Positions 1 through 6,173 of a stretch of DNA of 7,375 bases are shown piece after piece; the stretch's first letter is position 1; every line of letters starts with the position of its first letter. The translations under genes and the position numbers were made by a program. The stretch is from Anaerolinea sp. (GTDB lineage Bacteria > Chloroflexota > Anaerolineae > Anaerolineales > Anaerolineaceae): NCBI GenBank assembly GCA_013824385.1, contig PNNU01000160.1, positions 1 to 7,375 on the forward strand. The letters are read 5' to 3'. The notes below the pieces were generated by a model. It made no database searches. It was not told the DNA's origin and worked only from the letters and a program-made list of their open reading frames with translations.

Positions 1-161
1 CAGCCTAAACACGCTCCACCCAATTTGACCTTGACCACCTTGCCGTCAAATGAGACAAATTCCACTTCACCGCCGTGATAGGTGGATATGTAAGAATTAA
101 GCTGTTCAATCAATCCGCGCAGTTGCTCGTTTTGAGAAAAATTTTGGGTTTGGTCTGTCAT
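1..161 (-). CDS. NifU C-terminal-domain Fe-S cluster scaffold-like protein (partial, 3' end cut by window)
   Basis: This gene starts at an ATG at 159-161 on the minus strand and runs off the left edge, so only 53 residues and part of the next codon are visible. The visible protein has a polar N-terminus (MTDQTQNFSQNEQ), then a helix, then the stretch HGGEVEFVSFDG and a strand leading into GGACLG. The cut codon begins TG, so the next residue is probably Cys, completing the CxxC motif (C51-L-G-C) that binds or transfers Fe-S clusters. This is the pattern of the stand-alone NifU C-terminal domain (Nfu type), which scaffolds or delivers [4Fe-4S] clusters in the cytoplasm. A GAGGT ribosome binding site lies 7 nt upstream (169-173). 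The gene is divergent from the osmC-like gene. The C-terminal part is unseen, so a fusion to another domain cannot be excluded. Confidence 0.85.
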   Translation of the reverse strand, partial: MTDQTQNFSQNEQLRGLIEQLNSYISTYHGGEVEFVSFDGKVVKVKLGGACLG

Positions 162-211
162 CTTAATTACCTCATGGCAATGATCGATATAAATTGCTGT
201 TGTTTGTTAAA

Positions 212-239
212 ATCATACCATAACTTAAAATTTTGTCAC
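212..239 (-). promoter_or_regulatory. Sigma70-type promoter for the nifU-like gene (extended -10)
   Basis: On the minus strand, GTGACA (234-239; 5 of 6 to TTGACA) is followed by a 16-nt spacer and TATGAT (212-217; 5 of 6 to TATAAT). A TG sits one base before the -10, giving an extended -10 (TGGTATGAT). Transcription would start near 205, giving a leader of about 44 nt before the nifU-like ATG. Seen by pattern only, but the match is good and the position is right. Confidence 0.6.
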
Positions 240-290
240 TTTTATTGACCTGATTCATCTAAATTACATACCAACATTAGGAGAATATAA

Positions 291-689
291 ATGGAAATGT
301 TAATTGACTTTCCCGGTGGCGCCAGAGTGGACGCCCATTTCGGACCGTATACAGTAATGACTGATCAACCTCCCATGGGCGGAGGAGCAGCCTCTGCCCC
401 CACGCCCTTTGCCCTCTTTTTGGCTTCATTGGGTACCTGCGCAGGTATTTATGTCTTAGGTTTCTGCAATCAGCGCGGTCTGCCCACCGAAGGCATCCGC
501 ATCGTTGAGCGTATCAACAGTGACCGTGCCACCGGCAAAACGGAAAATATCGAGCTTGAAATACAGGTTCCTCCAACATTCCCGGAAAAATATTATGATG
601 CTTTAATTCGTTCCGCGGACCAGTGTAAGGTGAAACAACTGATCGAGAATCCACCTAATTTCAATGTGTCTACCAAAGTGGTTGCTTAA
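291..689 (+). CDS. OsmC family protein (peroxide/thiol-reactive)
   Basis: The product is a 132-residue cytoplasmic protein of the OsmC/Ohr fold family; many members reduce organic hydroperoxides or react with other electrophiles using a cysteine pair. The stretch APTPFALFLASLGTC puts a conserved Cys at position 50 at the start of the central helix. A second Cys in SADQCKVKQLIENP (position 112) sits where the family has its partner Cys, and the 62-residue spacing fits. Cys59 is an extra cysteine. The length is near the usual 130-145 residues. The chosen start has AGGAGA (279-284) about 7 nt upstream; an in-frame ATG at 297 is the alternative and has worse spacing. It looks closer to the short YhfA-like OsmC proteins than to Ohr, so the true substrate is unknown. 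It stands alone on its strand, divergent from the nifU-like gene; I could not find a strong promoter for it, only a partial TTGACC at 245-250. Confidence 0.88.
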   Translation: MEMLIDFPGGARVDAHFGPYTVMTDQPPMGGGAASAPTPFALFLASLGTCAGIYVLGFCNQRGLPTEGIRIVERINSDRATGKTENIELEIQVPPTFPEKYYDALIRSADQCKVKQLIENPPNFNVSTKVVA

Positions 690-701
690 TATTGATTTCC
701 C

Positions 702-760
702 TCTCCACCCAAATGGAGAAGTAAGAACCCCCACGCGCGAAGCGTAGAGGTAGGGGTGAG
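702..760. repeat. Degenerate intergenic hairpin element (possible dispersed repeat)
   Basis: Just after the osmC stop, TCTCCA (702-707) faces TGGAGA (714-719) across a 6-nt loop. Then ACGC (733-736) faces GCGT (742-745), inside an outer CCCC (729-732) / GGGG (753-756) pair. The section is GC-richer than the flanking DNA and ends in a GGGGTGAGG string. This looks like a worn copy of the CCTCTCC-type inverted repeats often seen between genes in bacterial genomes. Whether it is dispersed elsewhere in this genome cannot be seen from one copy. Confidence 0.3.
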
Positions 761-771
761 GCTGTAGTGAA

Positions 772-803
772 AAAGCTCCGAATTCTTTAGAATTCGGAGC
801 TTT
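772..803 (+). terminator. Hairpin terminator after osmC
   Basis: A perfect 14-bp stem (772-785 with 790-803) around a TTTA tetraloop, containing GCTCCGAATTC and its complement. The A-run before and T-run after are short (AAAA at 771-774 and TTT at 801-803), so it lacks a classic long U-tract downstream. It lies 83 nt past the osmC stop with no accepted gene between, so termination of osmC transcription is the simplest reading. The symmetric design could act in both directions. Confidence 0.6.
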
Positions 804-1229
804 GCAATAAATTCACTTTAATATCGTCAATTAACTTTTTGATATTTATCCACCCGAAAGCGAGGGAATGAAGTGCAAACAATCAGCAGCTGCCAGAAGA
901 ATAGACCACATCGAACCCATATTGAAAACCGTGGCAGCGCTGAAATTGCATCAAGGAAGCCAAATAGGATATGGCGATTGTATATATTATGATGAAGTTG
1001 GAATAGACAATGAAAATCGTGTTTCACATGATACTGTTTAAAAAGGTGGAATTCTCAAATATTTATCTGCTCTTTACATAATCCGCAAATTATTAATGAT
1101 ATCAATTACTAAGCAGCAATAAACCGGGTCCACTACAAAATAATAAGCAATCAATCAAACGAAATTTAATAAACAAATTTCTTATTTTTCGTTTTATTAA
1201 TATTTAGAATTTGAAGCGTTGCTAAATTT

Positions 1230-1235
1230 TATAAT
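1230..1235 (+). promoter_or_regulatory. Candidate -10 element for mcp-cheW
   Basis: An exact TATAAT lies about 130 nt upstream of the chemoreceptor start. There is no good -35 hexamer at 16-18 nt (the best upstream matches, TTGAAG at 1211-1216 and TTGCTA at 1219-1224, are too close), so this would be an activator-dependent or weak promoter, or a chance match in AT-rich DNA. It overlaps the left arm of an 11-bp inverted repeat (1231-1272). Confidence 0.25.
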
Positions 1236-1272
1236 CCAAAATCGAATCAATAAAGAGAGGTTTTTGGATTAT
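1231..1272. repeat. 11-bp perfect inverted repeat upstream of mcp
   Basis: ATAATCCAAAA (1231-1241) is repeated in inverse as TTTTGGATTAT (1262-1272), with a 20-nt spacer that includes AGAGAGG. It sits about 90 nt upstream of the chemoreceptor start and covers the candidate -10. It may be a binding site for a dimeric regulator or a leader stem-loop; the sequence alone does not decide. Confidence 0.5.
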
Positions 1273-1363
1273 ATAAGGTTTATTGCGTTCTGAAGAGCTG
1301 TAAAGGTAGTTGATATTGGTTGTGGTTCCTTAGATAAAAACTTTTAGGACAAACGGAGAATAA

Positions 1364-3388
1364 ATGAAAGCGTTAAATAATCTAAAGACAAGTGTCAAAC
1401 TGATTGGTGCGTTTGTGACTGTGGCTTTGATCACAGTGGTTGTGTCGTTTGTTGGGTATTTCAACATGAACACGATCATGGAAGGTACAAAATCAATATA
1501 CAACGATCGTCTTCTTCCTGTAAAGCAGTTAGGTCAAATTGTTACTGATTTGGGTATGATTCGAGGAAATATCTATAAAGCGTTATATCTTCCATCAGAA
1601 GCACAGGTCAATATTCAAGATGTCACAACAAAAGAAAAAGAAATTGATGAAAACCTGGCAGCCTATAAAGCCACTTACTTGCTGGATACTGAAGTTGATG
1701 AACTGGCCGTATTTGAACCAGCTTGGGCTGAATATAAAGCGGCAATTACCGAAGTACTAGCCTTGAAGGATGCTGGCAATCTTAGTGGTTTAACCGAAAG
1801 CTTGTCAGCCACAGGTCGGGCTGGAATTGCCAGCGCCAATGTGCGAGCTTCTGCACAGAAACTGCTTGATATCAATGTACAGGCTGGAAGTGATTTAATG
1901 ATTCAGGCAGGTGTCACATTTCGTAATTCAACCATACTTTCCGTGTTCATTGCTGCTATTGGATTCTTGTTGGCTCTTGCCATTGGCATCGTGATTAGTA
2001 ACTCGTTAACGAAACCTTTAAATCTACTCGTGAATGTTGCGGCCTCTATTTCTGCTGGTGATCTGTTGCGCGATATGAGCCAAAAAGTTAGAGAATCAGT
2101 AACCAGTCGAAAAGATGAAGTGGGTGAGATTGGCAAAGCCTTTGTCTCAATTGTTCAATATTTACAAAGCATGGGAGAAGCGGCCAACACCATTGCAAAC
2201 AACGACCTGACCGCGACTGTAGTGGCGAAAAGTGAGAAAGATGAACTGGGTGTTGCATTTGCGAAAATGATAGCCAACCTCCGCGATACTATTGGGCATG
2301 TGGCACAAAGTGCAACAAGTTTGGGCGCCGCATCTGCCCAATTGGCTACGGCTGCCAACCAGGCTGGTCAGGCGACCAACCAAATTGCGGCAACGGTGCA
2401 GCAGGTAGCGAAGGGCACGGCGGATCAAGCAACAGCTGTGAACAAAACCGCCACGGCGGTGGAGCAGATGTCGCAAGCCATAGAAGGTGTCGCCAAGGGG
2501 GCACAGGAACAAAGCTTCTCGGTGACGAAAGTATCCAGCGCGACTGATCAGATCAATACTGCCATCCAGCAGGTAGCGGGGAATGCCGCCGCGGTGACAG
2601 CCGATTCTGCAACAGCAGCAGAAGCAGCTCGCAAAGGATCTCAAACTGTGGAACAGACATTGAGCGGTATGCAGAGCATCAAAGCCAAGGTGGGAGCTTC
2701 TGCAGATAAAGTGCAAGAGATGGGCAGACGATCTGAAGAGATCGGCAAGATCGTCGAGACGATTGAAGACATTGCCTCGCAGACGAACCTGTTGGCCTTG
2801 AACGCAGCCATTGAGGCTGCAAGAGCTGGAGAACACGGTAAGGGTTTTGCAGTGGTGGCGGATGAAGTGAGAAAACTGGCAGAGAGATCGTCTCTTGCGA
2901 CCAAAGAGATCGGTGGGTTAATCGGCGGTATATTGATGACAGTCAATGAAGCAGTGAAGGCGATGGAAGAAGGATCAAAGGAAGTGGAGTTGGGAGTCAT
3001 CACAGCCAATCAAGCTGGAATTGCCCTCTCAGAAATTTTAAACGCGGCAGATGCCGTGAACAAACAGGCCACCCTGGCAGGCGAGGCTACTGGAAGAATG
3101 AAAATCGCGTCAGAAGAACTTGTTTCAGCAGTTGATTCTGTATCCGCTATTGTGGAAGAAAATACCGCATCCACTGAACAAATGGCAGCGAACTCAAGCG
3201 AAGTGACACAAGCAATAGAAAGTATAGCAAGTGTGAGTGAAGAGAATAGTGCTGCGATTGAAGAAGTGAGTGCCAGCGCTGAAGAAATGAGCGCTCAGGT
3301 GGAAGAAGTGACTGCATCGGCTCAATCTCTATCCGATATGGCTCAGACCTTACAAGAAGTGGTCGCGCAATTCAAGTTGACGGCATAA
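1364..3388 (+). CDS. Methyl-accepting chemotaxis protein (transmembrane chemoreceptor)
   Basis: A 674-residue inner-membrane receptor that senses a signal outside and controls the CheA kinase through CheW. Domain order: a transmembrane helix at about 11-33; an extracytoplasmic helical sensor at about 34-189 resembling the 4-helix-bundle MCP domain; a second transmembrane helix at about 190-212; a HAMP domain at about 213-267; and a second HAMP-like unit at about 268-312 ([19 protein letters not shown]). The long coiled-coil signalling domain runs to the C-terminus. Its highly conserved hairpin tip contains [18 protein letters not shown] (473-490) and [18 protein letters not shown] (492-509), where CheW and CheA bind. 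Glu/Ser/Ala-rich stretches near 596-640 are plausible methylation sites. It ends KLTA, without the aromatic C-terminal pentapeptide that tethers CheR in some receptors. The start has GGAG (1355-1358) 5 nt upstream. Its ligand cannot be told. cheW follows 61 nt after the stop. Confidence 0.95.
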   Translation: MKALNNLKTSVKLIGAFVTVALITVVVSFVGYFNMNTIMEGTKSIYNDRLLPVKQLGQIVTDLGMIRGNIYKALYLPSEAQVNIQDVTTKEKEIDENLAAYKATYLLDTEVDELAVFEPAWAEYKAAITEVLALKDAGNLSGLTESLSATGRAGIASANVRASAQKLLDINVQAGSDLMIQAGVTFRNSTILSVFIAAIGFLLALAIGIVISNSLTKPLNLLVNVAASISAGDLLRDMSQKVRESVTSRKDEVGEIGKAFVSIVQYLQSMGEAANTIANNDLTATVVAKSEKDELGVAFAKMIANLRDTIGHVAQSATSLGAASAQLATAANQAGQATNQIAATVQQVAKGTADQATAVNKTATAVEQMSQAIEGVAKGAQEQSFSVTKVSSATDQINTAIQQVAGNAAAVTADSATAAEAARKGSQTVEQTLSGMQSIKAKVGASADKVQEMGRRSEEIGKIVETIEDIASQTNLLALNAAIEAARAGEHGKGFAVVADEVRKLAERSSLATKEIGGLIGGILMTVNEAVKAMEEGSKEVELGVITANQAGIALSEILNAADAVNKQATLAGEATGRMKIASEELVSAVDSVSAIVEENTASTEQMAANSSEVTQAIESIASVSEENSAAIEEVSASAEEMSAQVEEVTASAQSLSDMAQTLQEVVAQFKLTA

Positions 3389-3394
3389 TTCTAT

Positions 3395-3436
3395 AATCCA
3401 GAGCAGGCGGAATCAATACCCTGCCTTGGATTTTTT
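3395..3436 (+). terminator. Terminator-like hairpin between mcp and cheW
   Basis: AATCCA (3395-3400) pairs with TGGATT (3427-3432) and GCAGG (3403-3407) with CCTGC (3420-3424), separated by a 2-by-2 mismatch (GA against CT). The loop is 12 nt and the 3' side runs into six T residues (3431-3436). This is the layout of an intrinsic terminator, and it starts only 7 nt after the mcp stop. As cheW follows directly and shows no strong promoter of its own, it probably works as a partial terminator or as a 3'-end stabiliser that lowers cheW expression relative to mcp. Confidence 0.55.
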
Positions 3437-3449
3437 CAGGGAGAAAATG

Positions 3450-3905
3450 ATGGAAAAACAATTAGTAATTTTTGAATTGGGTGTTGAGAACTTTGGAATT
3501 GACATCGCTTCGGTGGAAGGAATCAACAAAATGCTGGAAATTACTAAGATTCCTCAGTCACCGGGTTATATGTTGGGTATAACTAATTTACGCGGCAGTG
3601 TGTTGCCAGTCATTGATTTACAAAAGCGTTTTGGAATGGACCTCCAGGAACAAACCAATGAAACCCGTATTGTTGTTGCCAATATGGATGGTGTAAAGGT
3701 GGGAATGGTTGTTTCTGCTGTATCTGAAGTATTGACCATAGACGATTCGGTGATTGAACCGCCGCCGCCAATGGTTAGTAATATTAACTCCGAGTTTATT
3801 ACTGGTGTGGCCAAAATCGACAAGCGTTTGGTAATCCTGCTTGATTTGGCAAGAGTACTCACTCAGGATGAAAAGATACAGGTAGCCAAGGTTGTTGGTG
3901 GCTGA
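3450..3905 (+). CDS. cheW: CheW chemotaxis adaptor protein
   Basis: A cytoplasmic scaffold of about 151 residues that links chemoreceptors to the histidine kinase CheA. It shows the CheW pattern: an N-terminal strand pair (QLVIFELGVENFGIDI), the helix VEGINKMLEI, IPQSPGYMLGITNLRG with the conserved NLRG at 46-49, VLPVIDL at 51-57, and a closing GVAKIDKRLVILLDLARVL at 119-137. The length is normal for the family. An upstream TTG at 3426 keeps the frame open, but it lies inside the terminator-like hairpin. AGGGAG (3438-3443) is 6 nt before the ATG at 3450 and only 3 nt before the ATG at 3447, so 3450 is preferred. It lies directly downstream of the receptor and is probably co-transcribed with it. 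No CheA is in the window, so the pair would have to feed into a kinase encoded elsewhere. Confidence 0.94.
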   Translation: MEKQLVIFELGVENFGIDIASVEGINKMLEITKIPQSPGYMLGITNLRGSVLPVIDLQKRFGMDLQEQTNETRIVVANMDGVKVGMVVSAVSEVLTIDDSVIEPPPPMVSNINSEFITGVAKIDKRLVILLDLARVLTQDEKIQVAKVVGG

Positions 3906-3933
3906 AGTCGCTTGATCTCGTTTTTATAAAGAA

Positions 3934-3965
3934 AATCAAACCCTCGTTTGTCAGAGGGTTTGATT
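3934..3965. terminator. Bidirectional terminator between cheW and the convergent B12 operon
   Basis: A perfect 12-bp stem, AATCAAACCCTC (3934-3945) with GAGGGTTTGATT (3954-3965), with an 8-nt loop. On the minus strand the stem is followed by a T-rich tail (TTTTCTTT); on the plus strand the tail is weaker (ATCTTTAAC). It lies between convergent genes, 29 nt past the cheW stop and 58 nt past the end of the moaD-like gene, so it can serve both transcripts. Confidence 0.85.
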
Positions 3966-4022
3966 ATCTTTAACAATAAGTGGTATGTAATTATTTTATT
4001 TCAAGTATGATTTTATGTGTCC

Positions 4023-4307
4023 TTACCCACCCGACAAGGGCGGAATGAATTCCAGGCAGTCGCCTGAAACCAGGCAGGTGTTCAACCCTTCTGACAGGGT
4101 GGATACGTCATCGCCATTCAAAAACGGATGCAGATGCTGCGAGGGGGAACCGTCTTTTTCCAACCAGTGTGACTTTAATGCCGGAATGGCTTTCACCACG
4201 GCATGAATCACATCATAAACGGAGCTTTTTTCGGGTAAATCAAGGGATAATCGGCCTTTTTGGGCGATCAACTTATATGCCGCCACCAGGTTGACCTCAA
4301 TTTTCAT
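4023..4307 (-). CDS. MoaD/ThiS-family ubiquitin-like sulfur carrier protein
   Basis: A 94-residue small protein with the beta-grasp pattern of MoaD/ThiS. It has a first strand, MKIEVNLVAAYKLIA; LSLDLPEKSSVYDVIHAV for the second strand and central helix; then FLNGDDV and GDCLEFIPPLSGG at the C-terminus. The terminal Gly-Gly is the residue pair that is adenylated and turned into a thiocarboxylate by MoeB/ThiF-type enzymes, so the protein is likely an active sulfur donor. The natural reading is molybdopterin or tungsten-cofactor synthesis, but MoaD-like proteins also serve other sulfur-transfer pathways, and no MoaE or MoeB is nearby to decide. It has a few more residues than a typical MoaD (about 80), mainly between the helix and the last strands (KDGSPSQHLH). 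GAGGA (4311-4315) is 3 nt before the ATG. It lies 38 nt after btuD, so it is probably the last gene of the B12-regulated operon. Confidence 0.85.
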   Translation of the reverse strand: MKIEVNLVAAYKLIAQKGRLSLDLPEKSSVYDVIHAVVKAIPALKSHWLEKDGSPSQHLHPFLNGDDVSTLSEGLNTCLVSGDCLEFIPPLSGG

Positions 4308-4315
4308 CTTTCCTC

Positions 4316-4340
4316 GCTTTCAATATCTGAAAGCATTATA
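4316..4340 (-). promoter_or_regulatory. Possible internal -10 and small hairpin before the moaD-like gene
   Basis: In the 38-nt gap between btuD and the moaD-like gene, the minus strand has an exact TATAAT (4335-4340). It is followed by a 6-bp hairpin GCTTTC/GAAAGC (4316-4321 with 4329-4334, 7-nt loop) that abuts the ribosome binding site at 4311-4315. No matching -35 is visible. An internal promoter or a translational control hairpin are both possible; chance is also possible. Confidence 0.25.
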
Positions 4341-4345
4341 AAGGA

Positions 4346-5140
4346 TTATCGAGGTAATACGGCGAAATGTCCGGTTTTCGGGTCTTGCAGGGTGGTCAGC
4401 GGAAGATGATAGACCCCGCTTAAAATCTCAGGCTGCAGTACTTCAGCAGGCGAACCCAGCTTCACCAGGCGACCATCGACCATCAATGCTACCTGATCGG
4501 CAAAATTCGCCAGCAGGTTGAGATCGTGGATGGCCACCAACGCCGCTCTGGGTTCAAGACCCTGGTTGATCTCATCTTCTGAAGGGTGCGCCAAACGGTG
4601 GACGCTTTCAAGAAAGCTGACCTGGTATTGCAGATCAAGGTGTGAGGTTGGTTCATCCATCACCAGAACAGGGGTTTGTTGCGCCAGTGCTCTGGCCAGC
4701 ATCACACGCTGCTGCTCGCCGCCAGACAGTTCAGCGATATTCCGGTCAGCCATATCCAACAAGTTGACTTGGGCCATGGCCTGTTTGACGATCTCATGAT
4801 CCGGCCCAGAGGTTATTCCGAACCAGTTCAAATAGGGCGTTCTACCCAACGCGACCACTTCATAGACAGAGAAGGCCGGGGGCAGATTGCGGATCTGCGG
4901 CACCACGGCGATCAATTTAGAACGATCCTGGATGCTCATTTTGGTCAAATCTTTTGTGTTGTAGAACACCCTGCCTGACTCAGGGGCGAGAATGCCGCTG
5001 ATGGTGCGGATGAGTGTGGTCTTGCCTGATCCGTTCGGTCCGATCAGAGCGATTACAGACCCTTGAGGGACTCTCAGGGTGATATCGTGAAGCACTTGTT
5101 TGCCGTTATACCCGGCGCTGAGGTTTTCAATGGATAGCAT
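4346..5140 (-). CDS. btuD: ABC transporter ATP-binding protein, corrinoid/siderophore type (BtuD-like)
   Basis: The cytoplasmic ATPase that powers uptake through the adjacent permease. All nucleotide-binding motifs are intact: Walker A GPNGSGKTT (34-42), Q-loop Gln82 (VVPQ), signature LSGGEQ (138-143), Walker B VLVMDEP (158-164), and the switch His205 in AIHDLN. At 264 residues it is a normal length for the FecE/BtuD group. An unusual stretch of about 10 extra residues (HPSEDEINQGLEPR, around 185-198) lies between the D-loop helix and the switch strand. The ATG is 3 nt past the btuC stop with only a weak GGTGA ahead of it, which points to translational coupling. Sequence alone does not separate B12 from iron-siderophore systems; the cobalamin riboswitch upstream is what supports btuD. 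Confidence 0.93.
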   Translation of the reverse strand: MLSIENLSAGYNGKQVLHDITLRVPQGSVIALIGPNGSGKTTLIRTISGILAPESGRVFYNTKDLTKMSIQDRSKLIAVVPQIRNLPPAFSVYEVVALGRTPYLNWFGITSGPDHEIVKQAMAQVNLLDMADRNIAELSGGEQQRVMLARALAQQTPVLVMDEPTSHLDLQYQVSFLESVHRLAHPSEDEINQGLEPRAALVAIHDLNLLANFADQVALMVDGRLVKLGSPAEVLQPEILSGVYHLPLTTLQDPKTGHFAVLPR

Positions 5141-5143
5141 GCG

Positions 5144-6172
5144 TCACCAATAATTCTGTGATTTTGAGCGTTTGAGCACCCACAAGAAGAACGGAGCGCC
5201 CAACAAGGCGGTGATGATACCCACAGGGATTTCTTGCGGGGCAATGATGGTGCGCGCCACTACGTCTGTGATCAGCAACAGACTGGCGCCGCAGATCATC
5301 GAAAGGGGCAGCAGGCGTCGGTAGTCACCTCCCCATAACATACGCACCACATGTGGAATCACCAGCCCCACGAAACCAATCACACCGGCAAAAGCCACTG
5401 CGGCAGCTGTCGCCAGGGTGGCGGCCACAATGATGATCAATCTTGATTTCTGCACGGATATGCCCAACTGCTGAGCTTGTTCTTCTCCGAACTGCAGCAC
5501 GTTCAGCGGATGCGCCATCAGCAACAGTACTACCATTCCGATAACCGCGTAGGGCAGTACGCTCAACACGGGGTTCCATCCAGTCAAAGTGGATCCGCCC
5601 ATCAGCCAGACAATGGCGCGGCGCAGTTCCCCGGTGGAGTTGATCATCAGCAGCGAGGTCAGCGCGGAGGCAAAAGCGCTCACCGACACGCCCGCCAAAA
5701 TCAGGTTGGTAGTGGGGATGGTTTTGCCCACTCTTGCCAATTGCGTTACAACCAGCACGGCCAAGGTTGCACCAATGAAAGCGGCAATCGGTACGGCGAT
5801 CAATCCCAGTCTGGAATAGGGCCATTGGATGCTCATCGCAATCACGGCGCCAGCCCCGGCGCCTGATGACACCCCGATCATGAAAGGGTCGGCCAGCGGG
5901 TTGCGGAACAAGCCTTGGTAAGCCGATCCGCTTCCGGCCAGCGAGGCGCCCACCAGAATGAGCAAAAGTGTGCGCGGCGCTCTCAATTGAAACAGGATGG
6001 CGGCAAACGTTCCATGCGGGTCGAGAGCCGATGTTTCACCGAGCAGGGCGGATTTCAAAAGATCAAACAGGGTGGCGGGGGGAATGAAAACACTGCCCAC
6101 CAGCACACTGACCAATATGGCAGCGATGAGAATGATAAAGCTGATCAGAAACGGGCGGGCAGTGCGCTTCAT
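5144..6172 (-). CDS. btuC: FecCD-family ABC transporter permease (BtuC-like)
   Basis: A 342-residue multi-pass membrane protein that forms the translocation channel as a dimer with the ATPase. It has the FecCD family landmarks: LRAPR (63-67); GLFRNPLADP (87-96) followed by a Gly/Ala-rich helix; GVIGFVGLVIPHVVR (263-277), which forms the coupling region to the ATPase; and the near-C-terminal EIPVGIITALLGAPFF (314-329). Hydrophobic segments spread over the length fit the usual ten helices. The start is an ATG separated by one base from the btuF stop, with no strong ribosome binding site, so translation is probably coupled. The substrate is assigned as cobalamin from the riboswitch in front of the operon, not from the permease sequence itself. 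Confidence 0.93.
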   Translation of the reverse strand: MKRTARPFLISFIILIAAILVSVLVGSVFIPPATLFDLLKSALLGETSALDPHGTFAAILFQLRAPRTLLLILVGASLAGSGSAYQGLFRNPLADPFMIGVSSGAGAGAVIAMSIQWPYSRLGLIAVPIAAFIGATLAVLVVTQLARVGKTIPTTNLILAGVSVSAFASALTSLLMINSTGELRRAIVWLMGGSTLTGWNPVLSVLPYAVIGMVVLLLMAHPLNVLQFGEEQAQQLGISVQKSRLIIIVAATLATAAAVAFAGVIGFVGLVIPHVVRMLWGGDYRRLLPLSMICGASLLLITDVVARTIIAPQEIPVGIITALLGAPFFLWVLKRSKSQNYW

Positions 6173-6173
6173 A

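Larger units (their letters stand above)
690..1363. other. Long AT-rich intergenic region without a convincing gene
   Basis: This 674-bp stretch separates osmC from the chemoreceptor gene. It holds, in order: imperfect GC-richer inverted repeats (702-719 and 733-745), a perfect 14-bp hairpin (772-803), a 57-codon open frame on the plus strand (868-1041) that I do not accept as a gene, a bulged AT-rich stem-loop (1157-1194), and an 11-bp inverted repeat (1231-1272). From about 1042 onwards it is strongly AT-rich with no open frame of note. A 66-residue open frame on the minus strand (827-1027) has no family resemblance and no clear ribosome binding site, and is probably chance. No tRNA, c-di-GMP riboswitch or other RNA class I know was recognised here. 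Confidence 0.7.

Noticed and set aside
827..1027. 66-residue open frame on the minus strand between osmC and mcp
   Set aside because: No family resemblance, no convincing ribosome binding site, odd composition rich in Phe/His/Cys, and no link to neighbouring genes.
1042..1363. A c-di-GMP riboswitch upstream of the chemoreceptor, a common pairing
   Set aside because: None of the conserved strings of the c-di-GMP-I aptamer are visible; the region shows only AT-rich inverted repeats.
2162..2836. 224-residue open frame on the minus strand inside the chemoreceptor gene
   Set aside because: It is antisense to a strongly supported MCP gene, and its Cys/Arg/Leu/His-rich composition is typical of a shadow of the repetitive signalling domain.
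3426..3449. Upstream TTG start for cheW
   Set aside because: The TTG lies within the terminator-like hairpin, while the ATG at 3450 has a ribosome binding site at good spacing and gives a normal CheW N-terminus.
5325..5825. 166-residue minus-strand open frame overlapping btuC
   Set aside because: It is an alternative frame of the btuC gene, rich in Arg/Cys/His/Trp, without any domain pattern.
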